64,000 nt of DNA from Ensifer sp. LC11 (GCF_001695835.1 NZ_MBSO01000004.1:1-64000); one strand, 5' to 3'; positions 26,720-36,167 are shown, counted from the stretch's first letter. The notes: generated by a model not told the origin, from the sequence alone. Program-made: numbers and translations.

Positions 26720-26826
26720 CGAAAATCCCCAGATCAAACGCAGTGGTGTGGCCTATAGCGCAAGTTTGGCGCCGGCGATACCGTTGTCATATTCTGCCCG
26801 CTGGCTGCCCTTCGAAAGTCTCGACG

Positions 26827-27138
26827 ATGACGTCCTTTCACCACGCACTCGCCCTTTCCACGCTCGCGCTGGCCATCGGGCTGTCTGCCGTGCCGGCAGC
26901 GGCACAGACCTACCGTGACCTGCCCGGCGTGCGCCAGATGGATCCGCTGAATGGCGCCGGCGACAAGGTCGTCTGCGAGCAGACCTTCGTCGACCGCAAC
27001 TATCCGTTCGAATCGACCGCTCGCGGCCGTCCCATCTACGACACGATCTACAATTGCCGCCGCGGTGACGGGCCCGTCTTCCAGGGCAGCGACCTGCCGC
27101 CGTCCCTCTACCGGCAGAAGCGCGGGCTCGGTTACTGA
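26827..27138 (+). CDS. Small secreted protein of unknown function
   Basis: 103 residues beginning with a signal peptide (LALSTLALAIGLSAVPAAAQ, cleavage near residue 26), followed by about 77 residues with two cysteines (CEQTF and YNCRRG). I do not recognise the family. The pattern suggests a small periplasmic rhizobial protein. It is separated by about 90 bases from the dehydrogenase gene on the same strand. Confidence 0.7.
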   Translation: MTSFHHALALSTLALAIGLSAVPAAAQTYRDLPGVRQMDPLNGAGDKVVCEQTFVDRNYPFESTARGRPIYDTIYNCRRGDGPVFQGSDLPPSLYRQKRGLGY

Positions 27139-27229
27139 GGCGCCCCGTATCTGGACGCTTGGCAAGGTGTCGATTTCTTCCTAGCCTGAAGGCAGGGAAG
27201 CGGAGGCCTCACTCCGCCGGGGAGAAACG

Positions 27230-28270
27230 ATGTCCGATACAAAGGCCGACAACAGGCCGCTTGCCATCAGTGCACCGGCACCACGCACGCTCGAGCTGAT
27301 CTTCACGCCGGAAGCGCTCAAGGAGCTCAATCGGCGCTACCGCATCATCGAAGCGGACCCGGACAATATCGCCGGTCTTGGTGACGATGTGCTGGCACAG
27401 GCCCGTTACATCATCGGCCAGCCGCCGCTCGACCACGCCACCCTCCAGCGCATGGGCAAGCTCAGGGCGATCCTGAACGTTGAAAGCAACCTGATCAACA
27501 ACATGCCCTACGAGGTGCTGTTCGAACGCGGCATCCATGTGGTGACCACCGGCCAGGTCTTTGCCGAGCCGGTGGCCGAACTGGGGCTCGCGATGGCCTT
27601 GAACATCGCTCGCGGCATCGTCGACGCCGACCTCGCCTTTCGCGAGGGCAGCGAGCTCTGGGGTGGCGACGGCAACCGCTCGGCGCGCCTGCTATCCGGC
27701 TCCGACATCGGTATCATCGGCTTCGGCGACCTCGGCAGGGCGCTGAACCGCGTACTTTCAGGCTTTCGTGCCCAGATCCGGGTCTTCGACCCCTGGATGC
27801 CGGCTTCGATCCTTAGGGATAATGGCGTCGAGCCGGCCTCGCTCGAAACCGTGCTGGAAGAGAGCGATTTCGTTTTCGTCGTCGCCTCGGTCACCAGCGA
27901 GAACGAGGGCTTTCTCGGCGAGAGGGCCTTTGCCCGCATGCGTCCCGGCGCCGCGTTCATTCTGCTCAGCCGCGCCGGCGTCGTCGATTTCGACGCACTG
28001 ATGGCGGCGGTTGCTCGTGGGCACATCGTCGCGGCGAGCGACGTGTTTCCGCAGGAGCCGTTGCCGCTTGACCACCCGGTCCGCAAGCTGCCGGGTTTTC
28101 TGCGCTCGGCCCATCGGGCTGGCGCGCTCGACAGCGCGTTCAAGAAGATGGGCGACATGGTGCTCGAGGACATGGACCTGATGGATCGCAATCTGCCGCC
28201 CATGCGCTGCAAGCGCGCCGAACGCGAAACGGTCGCCCGCATGCGCTCGAAGCCGGTGACCGTGAACTGA
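27230..28270 (+). CDS. D-isomer-specific 2-hydroxyacid dehydrogenase family protein
   Basis: The 346-residue protein has an NAD-binding Rossmann motif GIIGFGDLGRAL (about 161-172) and the catalytic Arg (SRAGVVD), Glu (VFPQEPLP) and His (SAHRAG) typical of 2-hydroxyacid dehydrogenases. The specific substrate is unknown; sugar-acid or phosphonate oxidation are possibilities. GGAG precedes ATG 27230. Confidence 0.87.
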   Translation: MSDTKADNRPLAISAPAPRTLELIFTPEALKELNRRYRIIEADPDNIAGLGDDVLAQARYIIGQPPLDHATLQRMGKLRAILNVESNLINNMPYEVLFERGIHVVTTGQVFAEPVAELGLAMALNIARGIVDADLAFREGSELWGGDGNRSARLLSGSDIGIIGFGDLGRALNRVLSGFRAQIRVFDPWMPASILRDNGVEPASLETVLEESDFVFVVASVTSENEGFLGERAFARMRPGAAFILLSRAGVVDFDALMAAVARGHIVAASDVFPQEPLPLDHPVRKLPGFLRSAHRAGALDSAFKKMGDMVLEDMDLMDRNLPPMRCKRAERETVARMRSKPVTVN

Positions 28271-28441
28271 GCCAGCGGTTTTTCGCGGGTGATTTCGGCG
28301 GGGTCGTGCATCCCGCCGATTAACATGTTTTATGGTAATCACATGTAGGCTCTCAACGCAGCGACGGTGTGCATGACCGGCACACGCAACAGTCGCTGGA
28401 ACAGTTCAATCCGCCGTGTAGAGCGAAACCAGAGGCCCGCA

Positions 28442-30442
28442 ATGGCAGACAAGGCGCCCGCCGCTCGACAAAGCAGAACCGGCGACGGCTGGAACAGTTC
28501 GCTTCGCTCACTGTTCAGCCTGGTTATGGTCGCCATGCTGATCGCCGTTTCCGCGATCCTCGTCGGCCTCGACTACAACCGCTCGCGCGCTGCCGCGATC
28601 GCCGATGCCGAAGCCAATATGCGCGGCTTCATGAGCCGGCTGGTCGACCGGCTAGGCGTGCTTTCGGGCGATACCTCCGCGCTCGTCAGCCTCGTCTCCT
28701 CGGTCGCCAATTCGTTCCTCGTGCCGCCACCGGAACGGATGAACGACAAGGTGGCGGTCCTGCGCGAGGGCATCACCCGTTCGCCACATATCGACGGGGT
28801 CTATGTCGGTTATCCCAGTGGTGCTTTCTTCCAGATGGTCGACCTGAAGCAGGTCGCCTGGCGCATGGCGCTCGATGCCCCGCGCGGGGCAGCCACTGCC
28901 GTGCGCTCGATGGAAAGGGACGCAAGCGGCACCCCCCTCCAGCGCGTGCTCTTTCTGGACAAGGACGGCACGCAATTCTCCGAGCGGCTCGTGCCCCCCT
29001 CAGACTTCGACCCGCGAACCAGGCCCTGGTATCGAGCCGCCGTCAACGGAAAGGCTGCGGTCTCGACCGGCCCTTACGAAAGTGCCGCGACCGAAACGCT
29101 CGGAATGACGATCTCGCAAGCCCATCGCGGCAATCCTGAGATCGTCATCGGCGCCGACGTGATCCTCGATACGATCACCGATTTCCTTGCCCGCGAGCGG
29201 CTGACGAGCGGTTCCGTTTCGTTCATCCTCGATGCCGTCGGGCGACCGATCATCCACTCGGACCGGGTGATGATGCGGCGCATCATGGCTGCGAAGGACA
29301 AGGATAGTCCGATCGTGCAGGCCGAGAGCGATCCCTTGATCCAGAGCATCCGGCTCCACCCGCCAGCACCCGGCAAGGCCGAGTTCGTGGAAGTCGGAGA
29401 CCGAACCTATCTCGTCATGGTGACGCCGCTCGAATCCGCGCTGCTGCTCTCCGGCAATCGCGCCGTGGTGGCCGCGCCGCTCGACGAACTGATGGCGGAG
29501 GCCAACCAGACCCTCGTGCAGGGACTGGCGATTTCCGGAGCAGTCGTGGCGCTGGCCGTGCTCGCCTCACTGGTGCTTGCGCATCTGATCACCCAGGGGC
29601 TCAACCAGCTCACCGCCAGCGCCAACCGGCTGCAGGACCTCGATTTTACGACACCCATCGATGTCTCGTCACATGTCAGCGAAATCTCGACGCTCGGTGG
29701 CGCGATGAACAGGGCGCGCGACGCCATCTTCACCTTCGCGCTCTATGTGCCGAAGGAACTGGTGCGCAAGGGCATCGAATCCGGCCACTTCAGCGGCCGC
29801 TCCGCCTGGCGCCAGGAAGTAACCGCGCTCTTCACCGACATCTACGATTTCACCACGCTCAGCGAACGGCATTCGCCGGAAGAGGTCGTGGCGATGCTTT
29901 CGGAATATTTCGACATCTTCAGCGAAACCGTCGGCGAACACGACGGTACGATCATCCAGTTCCTCGGCGATTCGGTGTTTGCGATGTGGAACGCGCCGGC
30001 ACCGGACGACAGGCATGCCGAGCACGCCTGTCGCTGCGCGCTGGCTGTGCAGCAACGGCTCAGTGTCTTCAACGAGGCACAGCGAGAGAAGGGACTGCCG
30101 GAGTTCCGGACCCGCTTCGGCATTCACACCGGTACTGCCGTCGTCGGCAATGTCGGCGCCAGGGAGCGGCTGCAGTATACGGCCATGGGCGATACGGTGA
30201 ACGTCGCTTCCCGTCTCGAAGGCATGAACAAGAGCTACGACACGACGATCATGGCAAGCGGCGCGGTCGTTGCCCAGGCCGGCGAGGCCATCCACTTCCG
30301 GCCGCTCGGTTCGGCGCAGGCGAAGGGCCGCGCGACCGCGCTCGATATCTACGAGGTGCTGGGCGCGGAACCGGAAGAAAAGGCAGCCGTGGACATGCCG
30401 GCAGCCAAGCCGGACGGCCCGCAGAGCGGGGAAAGCATGTGA
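28442..30442 (+). CDS. Membrane-anchored Cache-HAMP class III adenylate/guanylate cyclase
   Basis: About 666 residues: an N-terminal membrane segment (about 20-45), a periplasmic dCache-like sensor (about 50-345), a second membrane segment (about 360-385), HAMP (about 385-435) and a C-terminal class III catalytic domain. The metal ligands are in LFTDIYDFT and FLGDSVFAMW, and the Asn/Arg pair in MGDTVNVASRLEG. It is predicted to make cAMP in response to a periplasmic ligand. ATG 28442 (MADKAPAAR) is the likely start; an upstream in-frame extension is not conserved-looking. Confidence 0.9.
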   Translation: MADKAPAARQSRTGDGWNSSLRSLFSLVMVAMLIAVSAILVGLDYNRSRAAAIADAEANMRGFMSRLVDRLGVLSGDTSALVSLVSSVANSFLVPPPERMNDKVAVLREGITRSPHIDGVYVGYPSGAFFQMVDLKQVAWRMALDAPRGAATAVRSMERDASGTPLQRVLFLDKDGTQFSERLVPPSDFDPRTRPWYRAAVNGKAAVSTGPYESAATETLGMTISQAHRGNPEIVIGADVILDTITDFLARERLTSGSVSFILDAVGRPIIHSDRVMMRRIMAAKDKDSPIVQAESDPLIQSIRLHPPAPGKAEFVEVGDRTYLVMVTPLESALLLSGNRAVVAAPLDELMAEANQTLVQGLAISGAVVALAVLASLVLAHLITQGLNQLTASANRLQDLDFTTPIDVSSHVSEISTLGGAMNRARDAIFTFALYVPKELVRKGIESGHFSGRSAWRQEVTALFTDIYDFTTLSERHSPEEVVAMLSEYFDIFSETVGEHDGTIIQFLGDSVFAMWNAPAPDDRHAEHACRCALAVQQRLSVFNEAQREKGLPEFRTRFGIHTGTAVVGNVGARERLQYTAMGDTVNVASRLEGMNKSYDTTIMASGAVVAQAGEAIHFRPLGSAQAKGRATALDIYEVLGAEPEEKAAVDMPAAKPDGPQSGESM

Positions 30443-30448
30443 GCGGCC

Positions 30449-31405
30449 TCAGGAGCCGACGCTGCGGCGCGATCGGGTGACCCAGCGAATACCGGCGACG
30501 ACGGCAAAGGCGAGCAGCGGCCAGACGGCCCAGAACACGCCGCGCCACGTCAGCAGGTTGATCGTCAGCAGCACCAGCCCGGCAAGCGCCAGCACGCCAA
30601 TGCCACGATCCATCCATGGGTTCTGCTTGAGCCAGGCAAGGCCCCAAAGGATGCCAAGGCCAAGCAGTGGCCAGATGGACCAGAAGGCGTCGTTCCAGGT
30701 CAGAAGATTGAGCGCGACCAACCCCGCAGCAATGATGGTAAGTGCAGGAAGTGATCCACGTCTGGCCGCCGCCACCTTTCCGCCGGCTGCGGACGATCCG
30801 GCGCCGGCGCGGGCTGATCCCGGTGCGGCCGTGCCGTTGGAGCGGCCGAATCCCGAAATGCCGATCGCCGGCCGGGCGTCGGCCGTACCGATGCGCACTG
30901 CGTAGCTCGGCACGCCGCCGTCGATGTTCTTGACCTCGAGGGCTCCGAGAAAATCGAAGCCGACGGCGACCTTGTTGCGCACCTGATCATAGACGGTATT
31001 GGAGATGACGATGCCGCCGGCGGGCGCAGAGGCCTGCAGGCGCGCGGCGACGTTGACGCCGTCGCCATAAAGATCGTCGCCTTCGGCAATCACGTCGCCG
31101 AGATTGATACCGATGCGAAACAGCATCTGCTCTTCAACAGGGCACTTGGCGTTGCGGCCAGCCAGTTCGTTCTGTACGTCGATTGCCGCGCGCAACGCCT
31201 CCACGACGCTCGGAAACTCAGCGATCAGGCCGTCGCCCCAGGTGTTGACGACACGGCCATGATGCGCCTCGATCAGCCGCCCCATGGCGTCGCGGTGGCG
31301 CTTCAACGTGGCGAGCGTGCCTTCCTCGTCGGCGCGCATCAGCCGCGTGTAGTCCTGGACGTCCGCGGAGAATATGGTCGTCAGCTTGCGACGTGTTTCT
31401 GACAT
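30449..31405 (-). CDS. Class III adenylate/guanylate cyclase with C-terminal membrane anchor
   Basis: The 318-residue protein has the cyclase domain at the N-terminus (about 8-170): TIFSADVQDYTRLM and NTWGDGLIAEFPS metal sites, and GDDLYGDGVNVAARLQ. A Gly/Ala/Ser linker leads to about four hydrophobic helices in two related pairs (LLTWNDAFWSIWPLLG and LLTWRGVFWAVWPLLA). This inverts the usual sensor-first layout. The stop lies seven bases from the end of the convergent Cache-cyclase gene. Its signal is unknown. Confidence 0.88.
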   Translation of the reverse strand: MSETRRKLTTIFSADVQDYTRLMRADEEGTLATLKRHRDAMGRLIEAHHGRVVNTWGDGLIAEFPSVVEALRAAIDVQNELAGRNAKCPVEEQMLFRIGINLGDVIAEGDDLYGDGVNVAARLQASAPAGGIVISNTVYDQVRNKVAVGFDFLGALEVKNIDGGVPSYAVRIGTADARPAIGISGFGRSNGTAAPGSARAGAGSSAAGGKVAAARRGSLPALTIIAAGLVALNLLTWNDAFWSIWPLLGLGILWGLAWLKQNPWMDRGIGVLALAGLVLLTINLLTWRGVFWAVWPLLAFAVVAGIRWVTRSRRSVGS

Positions 31406-31668
31406 CGCCTGGTCCTCGCTCAAGATCCGCCACCGCGGACGGTCGCGTTGTCGCCGGCCAAGCTGCGCCGCAGTCGCCCGCAGCCTTGGTGGCGTTGCCG
31501 CCCTCCGGCCTCCCACTTTATCCTACGCACAGCAATATCGATACGACGGCTCATAGCTTCAAGTTATGCGTGCGCCAAAAACGTGCTTTCAGGTCCTGCG
31601 ACTGATCGAATGCAGCAAAAATAGACAAGGTGAGCTTGCGTTACAGCGCGGCCGCGCCCGCGTTTGGA

Positions 31669-31980
31669 TCAGGGCAATCGGAAGGGATCAACGAGAACGC
31701 GTGCAAGTTCTTTCTCAGGAGAAATCCGTAGCTGACGGACGAAAGCTCTCCCCGGTCGAAATAGGGCTTCCGCACCGATGAAACAGGTGACAAACAAGAC
31801 CCATCCGATGACGAGGTAAAAGCACAATCGATAAGCGGTTGGATACGCCAGGAGATAGCCCGCGCCCGTGAGCCAGGCGTAGATCGCAGCGATCGCAGCA
31901 GCGGATCCGCCGACGTAGCAAACCCAATAGGTGAACGACAGCGACCGTTCGCCACGAAATAGCCCGAGCAAGCCCGCCAT
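31669..31980 (-). CDS. Small membrane protein of unknown function
   Basis: 103 residues with three hydrophobic helices (about 16-38, 43-60, 64-80) and a basic, hydrophilic tail. A very strong GAGGAGGAG Shine-Dalgarno lies five or so bases before ATG 31980, which supports it as a real gene. No recognised family. The interval 31981-32344 contains no other gene, only the bidirectional hairpin at 32285-32311. Confidence 0.6.
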   Translation of the reverse strand: MAGLLGLFRGERSLSFTYWVCYVGGSAAAIAAIYAWLTGAGYLLAYPTAYRLCFYLVIGWVLFVTCFIGAEALFRPGRAFVRQLRISPEKELARVLVDPFRLP

Positions 31981-32284
31981 CGCTCCTCCTCCTCAGCAGT
32001 AACGTCAGGAACAACCCTGCGCAGAAAAATGCAAGCAGAAATTGGAAAGGCGGCCTTGGGCCTGGCGTGAGCGTCAGCGCAGTCCGGTGATGAATGGTCA
32101 CCCCGGTTTGTCGGCGCGTCGTGAAGGGGCAAGGCCCGAAACGGTCCGCGCTCATCCACGCCGAAGGCCACTTTGGCTTGCCCGCAACAAGCGACCGAAG
32201 GGCAGTGATTTTGCCGCAAAACACAGGCGGCGCCTGGCGACCAACCGCCCCCTGCAAGCCTGGGTATCTCCAAGTTCCGGAAAC

Positions 32285-32311
32285 GAAAAAACCCCGGCGA
32301 ACCGGGGTTTT
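32285..32311 (-). terminator. Bidirectional terminator downstream of tRNA-Leu
   Basis: A-tract, CCCCGG, CGAA, CCGGGG, T-tract: a 6-bp GC stem extended by A-T pairs, with poly-A on one side and poly-T on the other. It can therefore act in both directions, and lies 33 bases past the tRNA-Leu 3' end. Confidence 0.88.
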
Positions 32312-32344
32312 TCAAAACCAAATCAAGGATTTGGCTTGGGAATT

Positions 32345-32431
32345 TGGTGCCCAGAAGAGGACTCGAACCTCCACACCCTTGCGAGTACCAGCACCTGAAG
32401 CTGGCGCGTCTACCAATTCCGCCATCTGGGC
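32345..32431 (-). tRNA. tRNA-Leu (anticodon CAG)
   Basis: Read on the minus strand it begins GCCCAGATGGCGG and ends with an encoded CCA (32347-32345). The 7-bp acceptor stem GCCCAGA pairs with TCTGGGC. The anticodon stem CCAGC/GCTGG holds the loop TTCAGGT with anticodon CAG. The long variable arm and GGTTCGAGTCC T-loop are typical of a class II tRNA. No disruption, adjacent integrase or repeat suggests att use. Confidence 0.95.
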
Positions 32432-32508
32432 GACGAGCGGGGATGTAAAAGGCTCGGACCGAAGTGTCAACAGGCATTTTGAAGTTTTCGTGTCGGTGAG
32501 CAAAAAAC

Positions 32509-33936
32509 TCAGTTCGAAGCCGTTTTTGCCCACTGCCGGATTGTGGATAGACCGGTCGCCAGCAGCACCTCGGCCTCTTCCACCGTCTCCGCTTCGACAT
32601 AGCAACGCATCTCGGGCGCGTTTCCGGAGGGGCGGAAATGGATGATCCGGCCATCATCGAGTGTCACTCTGAGCCCGTCGATGTCGCTGACCGCAATCGG
32701 TCGACCGATTGGCGCCAGGAATACCGCGAGTTTTGCCTCGCTCGCGCGCAGGTGTGCCATAAGTCTGGAGCTAGTTTCGACCGCGAAGTTTTCCAGCCGG
32801 TCGCTGAGCGCAACCGGAAGCCGATAGGAAGCGGCAAGGGCCGAAAGCGAGAGCTTTGCACCGGCCGCTGCGGCCAGCGTTGCGACAATGGGCAGGAAGC
32901 TGTCTCGTGTCGGGAGCGCTGCGAGCTCCCCACCGTTGACGACGAAAGCGCTTGCGGTCAGTGTGCCGCCATTGGCCTCGAAGCCGGCAACGTTCGCAGC
33001 CCCCTCTTTCAACGCTTGCTGCATCCCGGCGATCACGAAGGGCGAGCCGACGCGGGTCCGCACGATGGAAAGCCTGCGCTCCAGGCCGGAATTCGACGTA
33101 ACCGGCGTGACGGCCCGTGTCGCTCCGAGGAAGCTGCAGGCAATCAACCCCAACAGGTCGCCGCGCAACGGCAATCCGTTCTCATCGGCAACCAGCGGCC
33201 GGTCTCCATCGCCGTCCGCCGATACGATTGCATCGAGCCGGTGCTCCCGCGCCCAGCCCTGAAGCCGTTCGACGGTCTCGGCGGAAACCGCTTCCGTATC
33301 AACGGGAACGAAATGTTCCGATCGCCCGAGGGCAACGACATCGGCACCGAAGAACGCCAGCAGCCCGGCAATCAGATCCCGGGCGACCGTGCTGTGCTGG
33401 TATACACCGACCTTGAGACCGGAAAGGGTACCTTTCGGCAGCAATGTCCGGTTCCTCTCAAGGAAAAGCTCAGCGGCTTGCGCGGCATGATCCTCACCGA
33501 TGCCGGCATCTGCGACGGGCGCAATCTGATGCGCGATCCCATCCGCGATCTGGCTGATCGCCACTTCATCAGTCTTGTCGATCTCGCCGTCCGGCCGATA
33601 AAACTTGATGCCGTTGCGATCGGCCGGGATATGCGAACCGGTGATCATCAGGCCAGCGGCCCCATTTGCCAGGCCGTAAAGCGCCAGTGCCGGCGTCGGC
33701 ACCGTGCCGCAATCCAGCACGCGCAGCCCTTCGCGCGACAACGCCGCGGCGCAGACAGCGGCAATCTCCGGGCTCGAATCACGAAAATCCCGCGCAATCA
33801 GGATCGGATCGCCCGGCTTGCTATGCCCGGATGTAACCAGATACCGGGCAAAGGCCGTGGCATACCGGGCCGAGGGTTCTCCTTTCAGCTCCTCAGAAAG
33901 ACCACGCAGGCCGCTGGTACCAAAGTTCAAATGCAT
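32509..33936 (-). CDS. Phosphohexomutase (phosphomannomutase/phosphoglucomutase family)
   Basis: 475 residues of the alpha-D-phosphohexomutase fold: N-terminal FGTSGLRG, the phosphoserine loop TGSHIPADRNGIKFY, the metal loop SADGDGDRPL, the sugar-specificity FEANGGTLT and the phosphate-binding RPSGNAPEMR. It interconverts hexose 6- and 1-phosphates for nucleotide-sugar or polysaccharide synthesis; glucosamine, mannose and glucose specificity cannot be told apart here. ATG 33936 has GAGGAA six bases upstream; ATG 33954 is less likely. The 311-base gap 33937-34247 holds no gene. Confidence 0.9.
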   Translation of the reverse strand: MHLNFGTSGLRGLSEELKGEPSARYATAFARYLVTSGHSKPGDPILIARDFRDSSPEIAAVCAAALSREGLRVLDCGTVPTPALALYGLANGAAGLMITGSHIPADRNGIKFYRPDGEIDKTDEVAISQIADGIAHQIAPVADAGIGEDHAAQAAELFLERNRTLLPKGTLSGLKVGVYQHSTVARDLIAGLLAFFGADVVALGRSEHFVPVDTEAVSAETVERLQGWAREHRLDAIVSADGDGDRPLVADENGLPLRGDLLGLIACSFLGATRAVTPVTSNSGLERRLSIVRTRVGSPFVIAGMQQALKEGAANVAGFEANGGTLTASAFVVNGGELAALPTRDSFLPIVATLAAAAGAKLSLSALAASYRLPVALSDRLENFAVETSSRLMAHLRASEAKLAVFLAPIGRPIAVSDIDGLRVTLDDGRIIHFRPSGNAPEMRCYVEAETVEEAEVLLATGLSTIRQWAKTASN

Positions 33937-34247
33937 CGCGTTCCTCACCGGCATCAAAACAATCGGGCAAGAATCACGGGTGACATGACCGAAGGACAAG
34001 CGCATCCTATGGCATGGTCCCCGTAGGTCCGCCGATTTATGGATCGAACATACAGAAATTCAAAGTGTGGCGGCAATCTTTGCGCGTAGGACGGCGCGCA
34101 GCGTTGGCGAGACGGCGAGCGAGCGGAAGCCCATCGGTTTCGGTCGCGGAATCCGTGCGTTTCTTGCCATGAATAAACCAAGAAAAAAACACGTAATGCA
34201 CTCAGGGACACAACCGGAAGGCACGGCCTTCCGAAAGTGAGGACACA

Positions 34248-34787
34248 ATGACGGGATTTCGCAATTTCGTTATCGGCTGGGCTTTGACCGCCGCCTCCGT
34301 GATCACCGCCGTCGACCCCGTTGAGGCCATGCCGCTTCGGGCGCCCGACCTTCAGATCAAGGCACAAGGCGACGTCCAGGATGTGCAGTACTACCGCCAA
34401 CGCTACTGGAGAGGTGGCTGGGGTTCCGGCTGGGGACCTTATTACCGGCGAGGCTGGGCCCGCCCCTATTATGGTTCGGGCTTGAGCTTCTACTTCGGTT
34501 CAGGCGGCTATTATGGCGGCGGTTACTATGGCGGTTATGGTGGTGGTTACTACCCCCGCTACGGCTATTACCCCCGTTATGGCTACTACCCCCGCTATGG
34601 CTACAACCGATACTACTATCCCCGCCGCTACTATGGCGGCAACACCTACTATCGCGAGCGCTATGTCGGCGGCGGCGGTTCGCATGTCAGCTGGTGCCTG
34701 TCGCGCTACCGCTCCTACAATCCGGCGACGAACCGGTTCCTGAGCTATAGCGGCGTCTACAGGGTCTGCTATTCGCCCTACCGGTAG
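34248..34787 (+). CDS. BA14K-family secreted/surface protein with Tyr-Gly-Pro-Arg repeats
   Basis: The 179-residue precursor has a signal peptide (about 1-28) and a Gly/Tyr-rich low-complexity region (about 48-140) containing three tandem YYPRYG copies. The C-terminal BA14K block is HVSWCLSRYRSYNPATNRFLSYSG with two cysteines. BA14K was described as a Brucella immunoreactive lectin-like protein; related proteins are common in Rhizobiales. GAGG precedes ATG 34248. A GGAAGGC/GCCTTCC hairpin (34210-34226) lies just upstream. Confidence 0.85.
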   Translation: MTGFRNFVIGWALTAASVITAVDPVEAMPLRAPDLQIKAQGDVQDVQYYRQRYWRGGWGSGWGPYYRRGWARPYYGSGLSFYFGSGGYYGGGYYGGYGGGYYPRYGYYPRYGYYPRYGYNRYYYPRRYYGGNTYYRERYVGGGGSHVSWCLSRYRSYNPATNRFLSYSGVYRVCYSPYR

Positions 34788-34902
34788 CACGACATCGGGC
34801 GGTGCGGCGTAAGAGCCGCATCCCTCGCGCTTCCTCCTTGCCCTGCGACCGCAGGAGACGGGCTTCTGCGCGCCGTGATCGCGCCTTTGATGTAAATGCC
34901 GA

Positions 34903-34918
34903 TTAAGCCACCGTTAAC
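34903..34918 (+). promoter_or_regulatory. CtrA-binding site upstream of an unknown gene
   Basis: TTAA (34903-34906), 7 bases, TTAAC (34914-34918): a full match to the CtrA consensus TTAA-N7-TTAA(C), 53 bases upstream of the start codon at 34971. It suggests cell-cycle control of that gene. A single match is expected by chance only rarely in GC-rich DNA. Confidence 0.7.
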
Positions 34919-34970
34919 CGCAGCCGCTTACCGTTCTCAGACGGTTCCATAGCGCTGCCAGGAATGAAAC

Positions 34971-35729
34971 ATGCTGTTTCCGACCCAACAATCGGCTGCC
35001 GCCGCAACGACCAACCTGGTCGGCTCGATCGTGAAGGACATCGAGAAGCGGCAGGCGGAGGAAGAGGAAAAGGTCAAGAGCACGAAGGACGACAAGATCC
35101 TGAAGGCGCAGGTCAAGTCGGACGACGCTCGCAAGGCGGCCAACGAAAAGATCAATACCTATTTCTTTGATCGTTCACAGGGTGATGCCAGCAACAACCG
35201 CGCCGTGCTCATCCGCGAGGTCGGAAAGTACTTCGACCTCGACCGCGAAACGTTCAAATCCGACTCCGCCTTTGCAAGAGAAGTCGAGAACCAGCTGAAG
35301 GCGCTGGAATCTGGCGACGCCACCAAGATCGAGGAGGTGCTCGGGCTCGACAAACTCGGCATTTCGCTAAAGGACCTGATCCAAGCGCTCAAGAATCCGG
35401 ATGGCGTGGAAAACGAAACGCTGAAGGCCGCGCTCGGCGAAACGGGCGACAAGGGCCCTCGGAGCCAGGCACAGGCCGCAAAGGCCGTCGACCGGTTGGA
35501 GAGTGCAGCGGAACCCGGATCGCTCGAGGAAGCACAGCTCGCCAGCTTGCGCAACGACCCGACCCGCGGCACCGACAAGCAGTCGCTGGCCGAACAGAGC
35601 CAGCAGCTGCGCGCACTCCAGCTCCAGGACGAACTGGAAAACATCGCCGAACGCCGCGAGGCTGCACAGCAAGATTTCATCCGCTTCGACGAGAACGGCC
35701 TCTACAGCCCGGCAGCCCAGAGCCTGTGA
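34971..35729 (+). CDS. Uncharacterised hydrophilic, helical protein (possible CtrA target)
   Basis: 252 residues with no signal peptide or membrane segment. It is rich in Glu/Lys/Ala with heptad-like stretches (VKDIEKRQAEEEEKVK and LQDELENIAERREAAQQDFIRF), suggesting coiled coils at both ends. I do not recognise the family. A perfect CtrA site lies 53 bases upstream. The stop abuts the stop of the convergent gene (35730) with no bases between, so neither has room for a terminator of its own. Confidence 0.72.
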   Translation: MLFPTQQSAAAATTNLVGSIVKDIEKRQAEEEEKVKSTKDDKILKAQVKSDDARKAANEKINTYFFDRSQGDASNNRAVLIREVGKYFDLDRETFKSDSAFAREVENQLKALESGDATKIEEVLGLDKLGISLKDLIQALKNPDGVENETLKAALGETGDKGPRSQAQAAKAVDRLESAAEPGSLEEAQLASLRNDPTRGTDKQSLAEQSQQLRALQLQDELENIAERREAAQQDFIRFDENGLYSPAAQSL

Positions 35730-36059
35730 CTATTTCCTGCGCACGATACCGAGCCGCGCCATGACCTCCTTGGGAATGCCATAGCGGCGTACCGCATCGC
35801 GGCTGTCGCGCAGGCCGCAGATTTCGCGCTGGACGAAAAACGCCCAGACGGCGTCGGCGGCCTCATCAAGAAGGCGCTCGCGCAGATCCGGCGCCGCATC
35901 GCCCTTCAGTGTCGACAGGGCGGCAAGTGCCTTTTCCACCTTCAGCCCATGCCGGCCCAGCGCATCGGCCCGCTCGGACATGAGCTCGTATTCGAGAACA
36001 TTGAATGTGCCGGCCGTCGAAAAATTCGGACTCAGGGCCTTTGGGGGACGAAGGGTCAT
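35730..36059 (-). CDS. Small uncharacterised cytoplasmic protein
   Basis: 109 residues, mostly helical (NVLEYELMSERADALGRHGLKVEKALAALSTLKGDAAPDLRERLLDEAADAVWAFFVQREICGLRDSRDAVRRYGIPKEVMARLG). The sequence has the look of a conserved rhizobial family, but I cannot name a function. CAGGAG precedes ATG 36059. It is divergent from the large acidic gene across about 350 bases that contain a near-consensus CtrA site (36168-36183). Confidence 0.72.
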   Translation of the reverse strand: MTLRPPKALSPNFSTAGTFNVLEYELMSERADALGRHGLKVEKALAALSTLKGDAAPDLRERLLDEAADAVWAFFVQREICGLRDSRDAVRRYGIPKEVMARLGIVRRK

Positions 36060-36167
36060 CCGAAACTCCTGACAGACGATGCGAAGCCTGTTGGGGCGAT
36101 CGGATAAAGATGGCGCGTTGGCGCGCCGCACACAAGGCGCAGCGGCAGCCGGGCGCTGAAAACATGG

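Noticed and set aside
34510-34620. Short tandem repeats in the BA14K gene considered as a CRISPR-like array.
   Set aside because: They are in-frame codon repeats of a Tyr-Pro-Arg-Gly protein segment without spacers.
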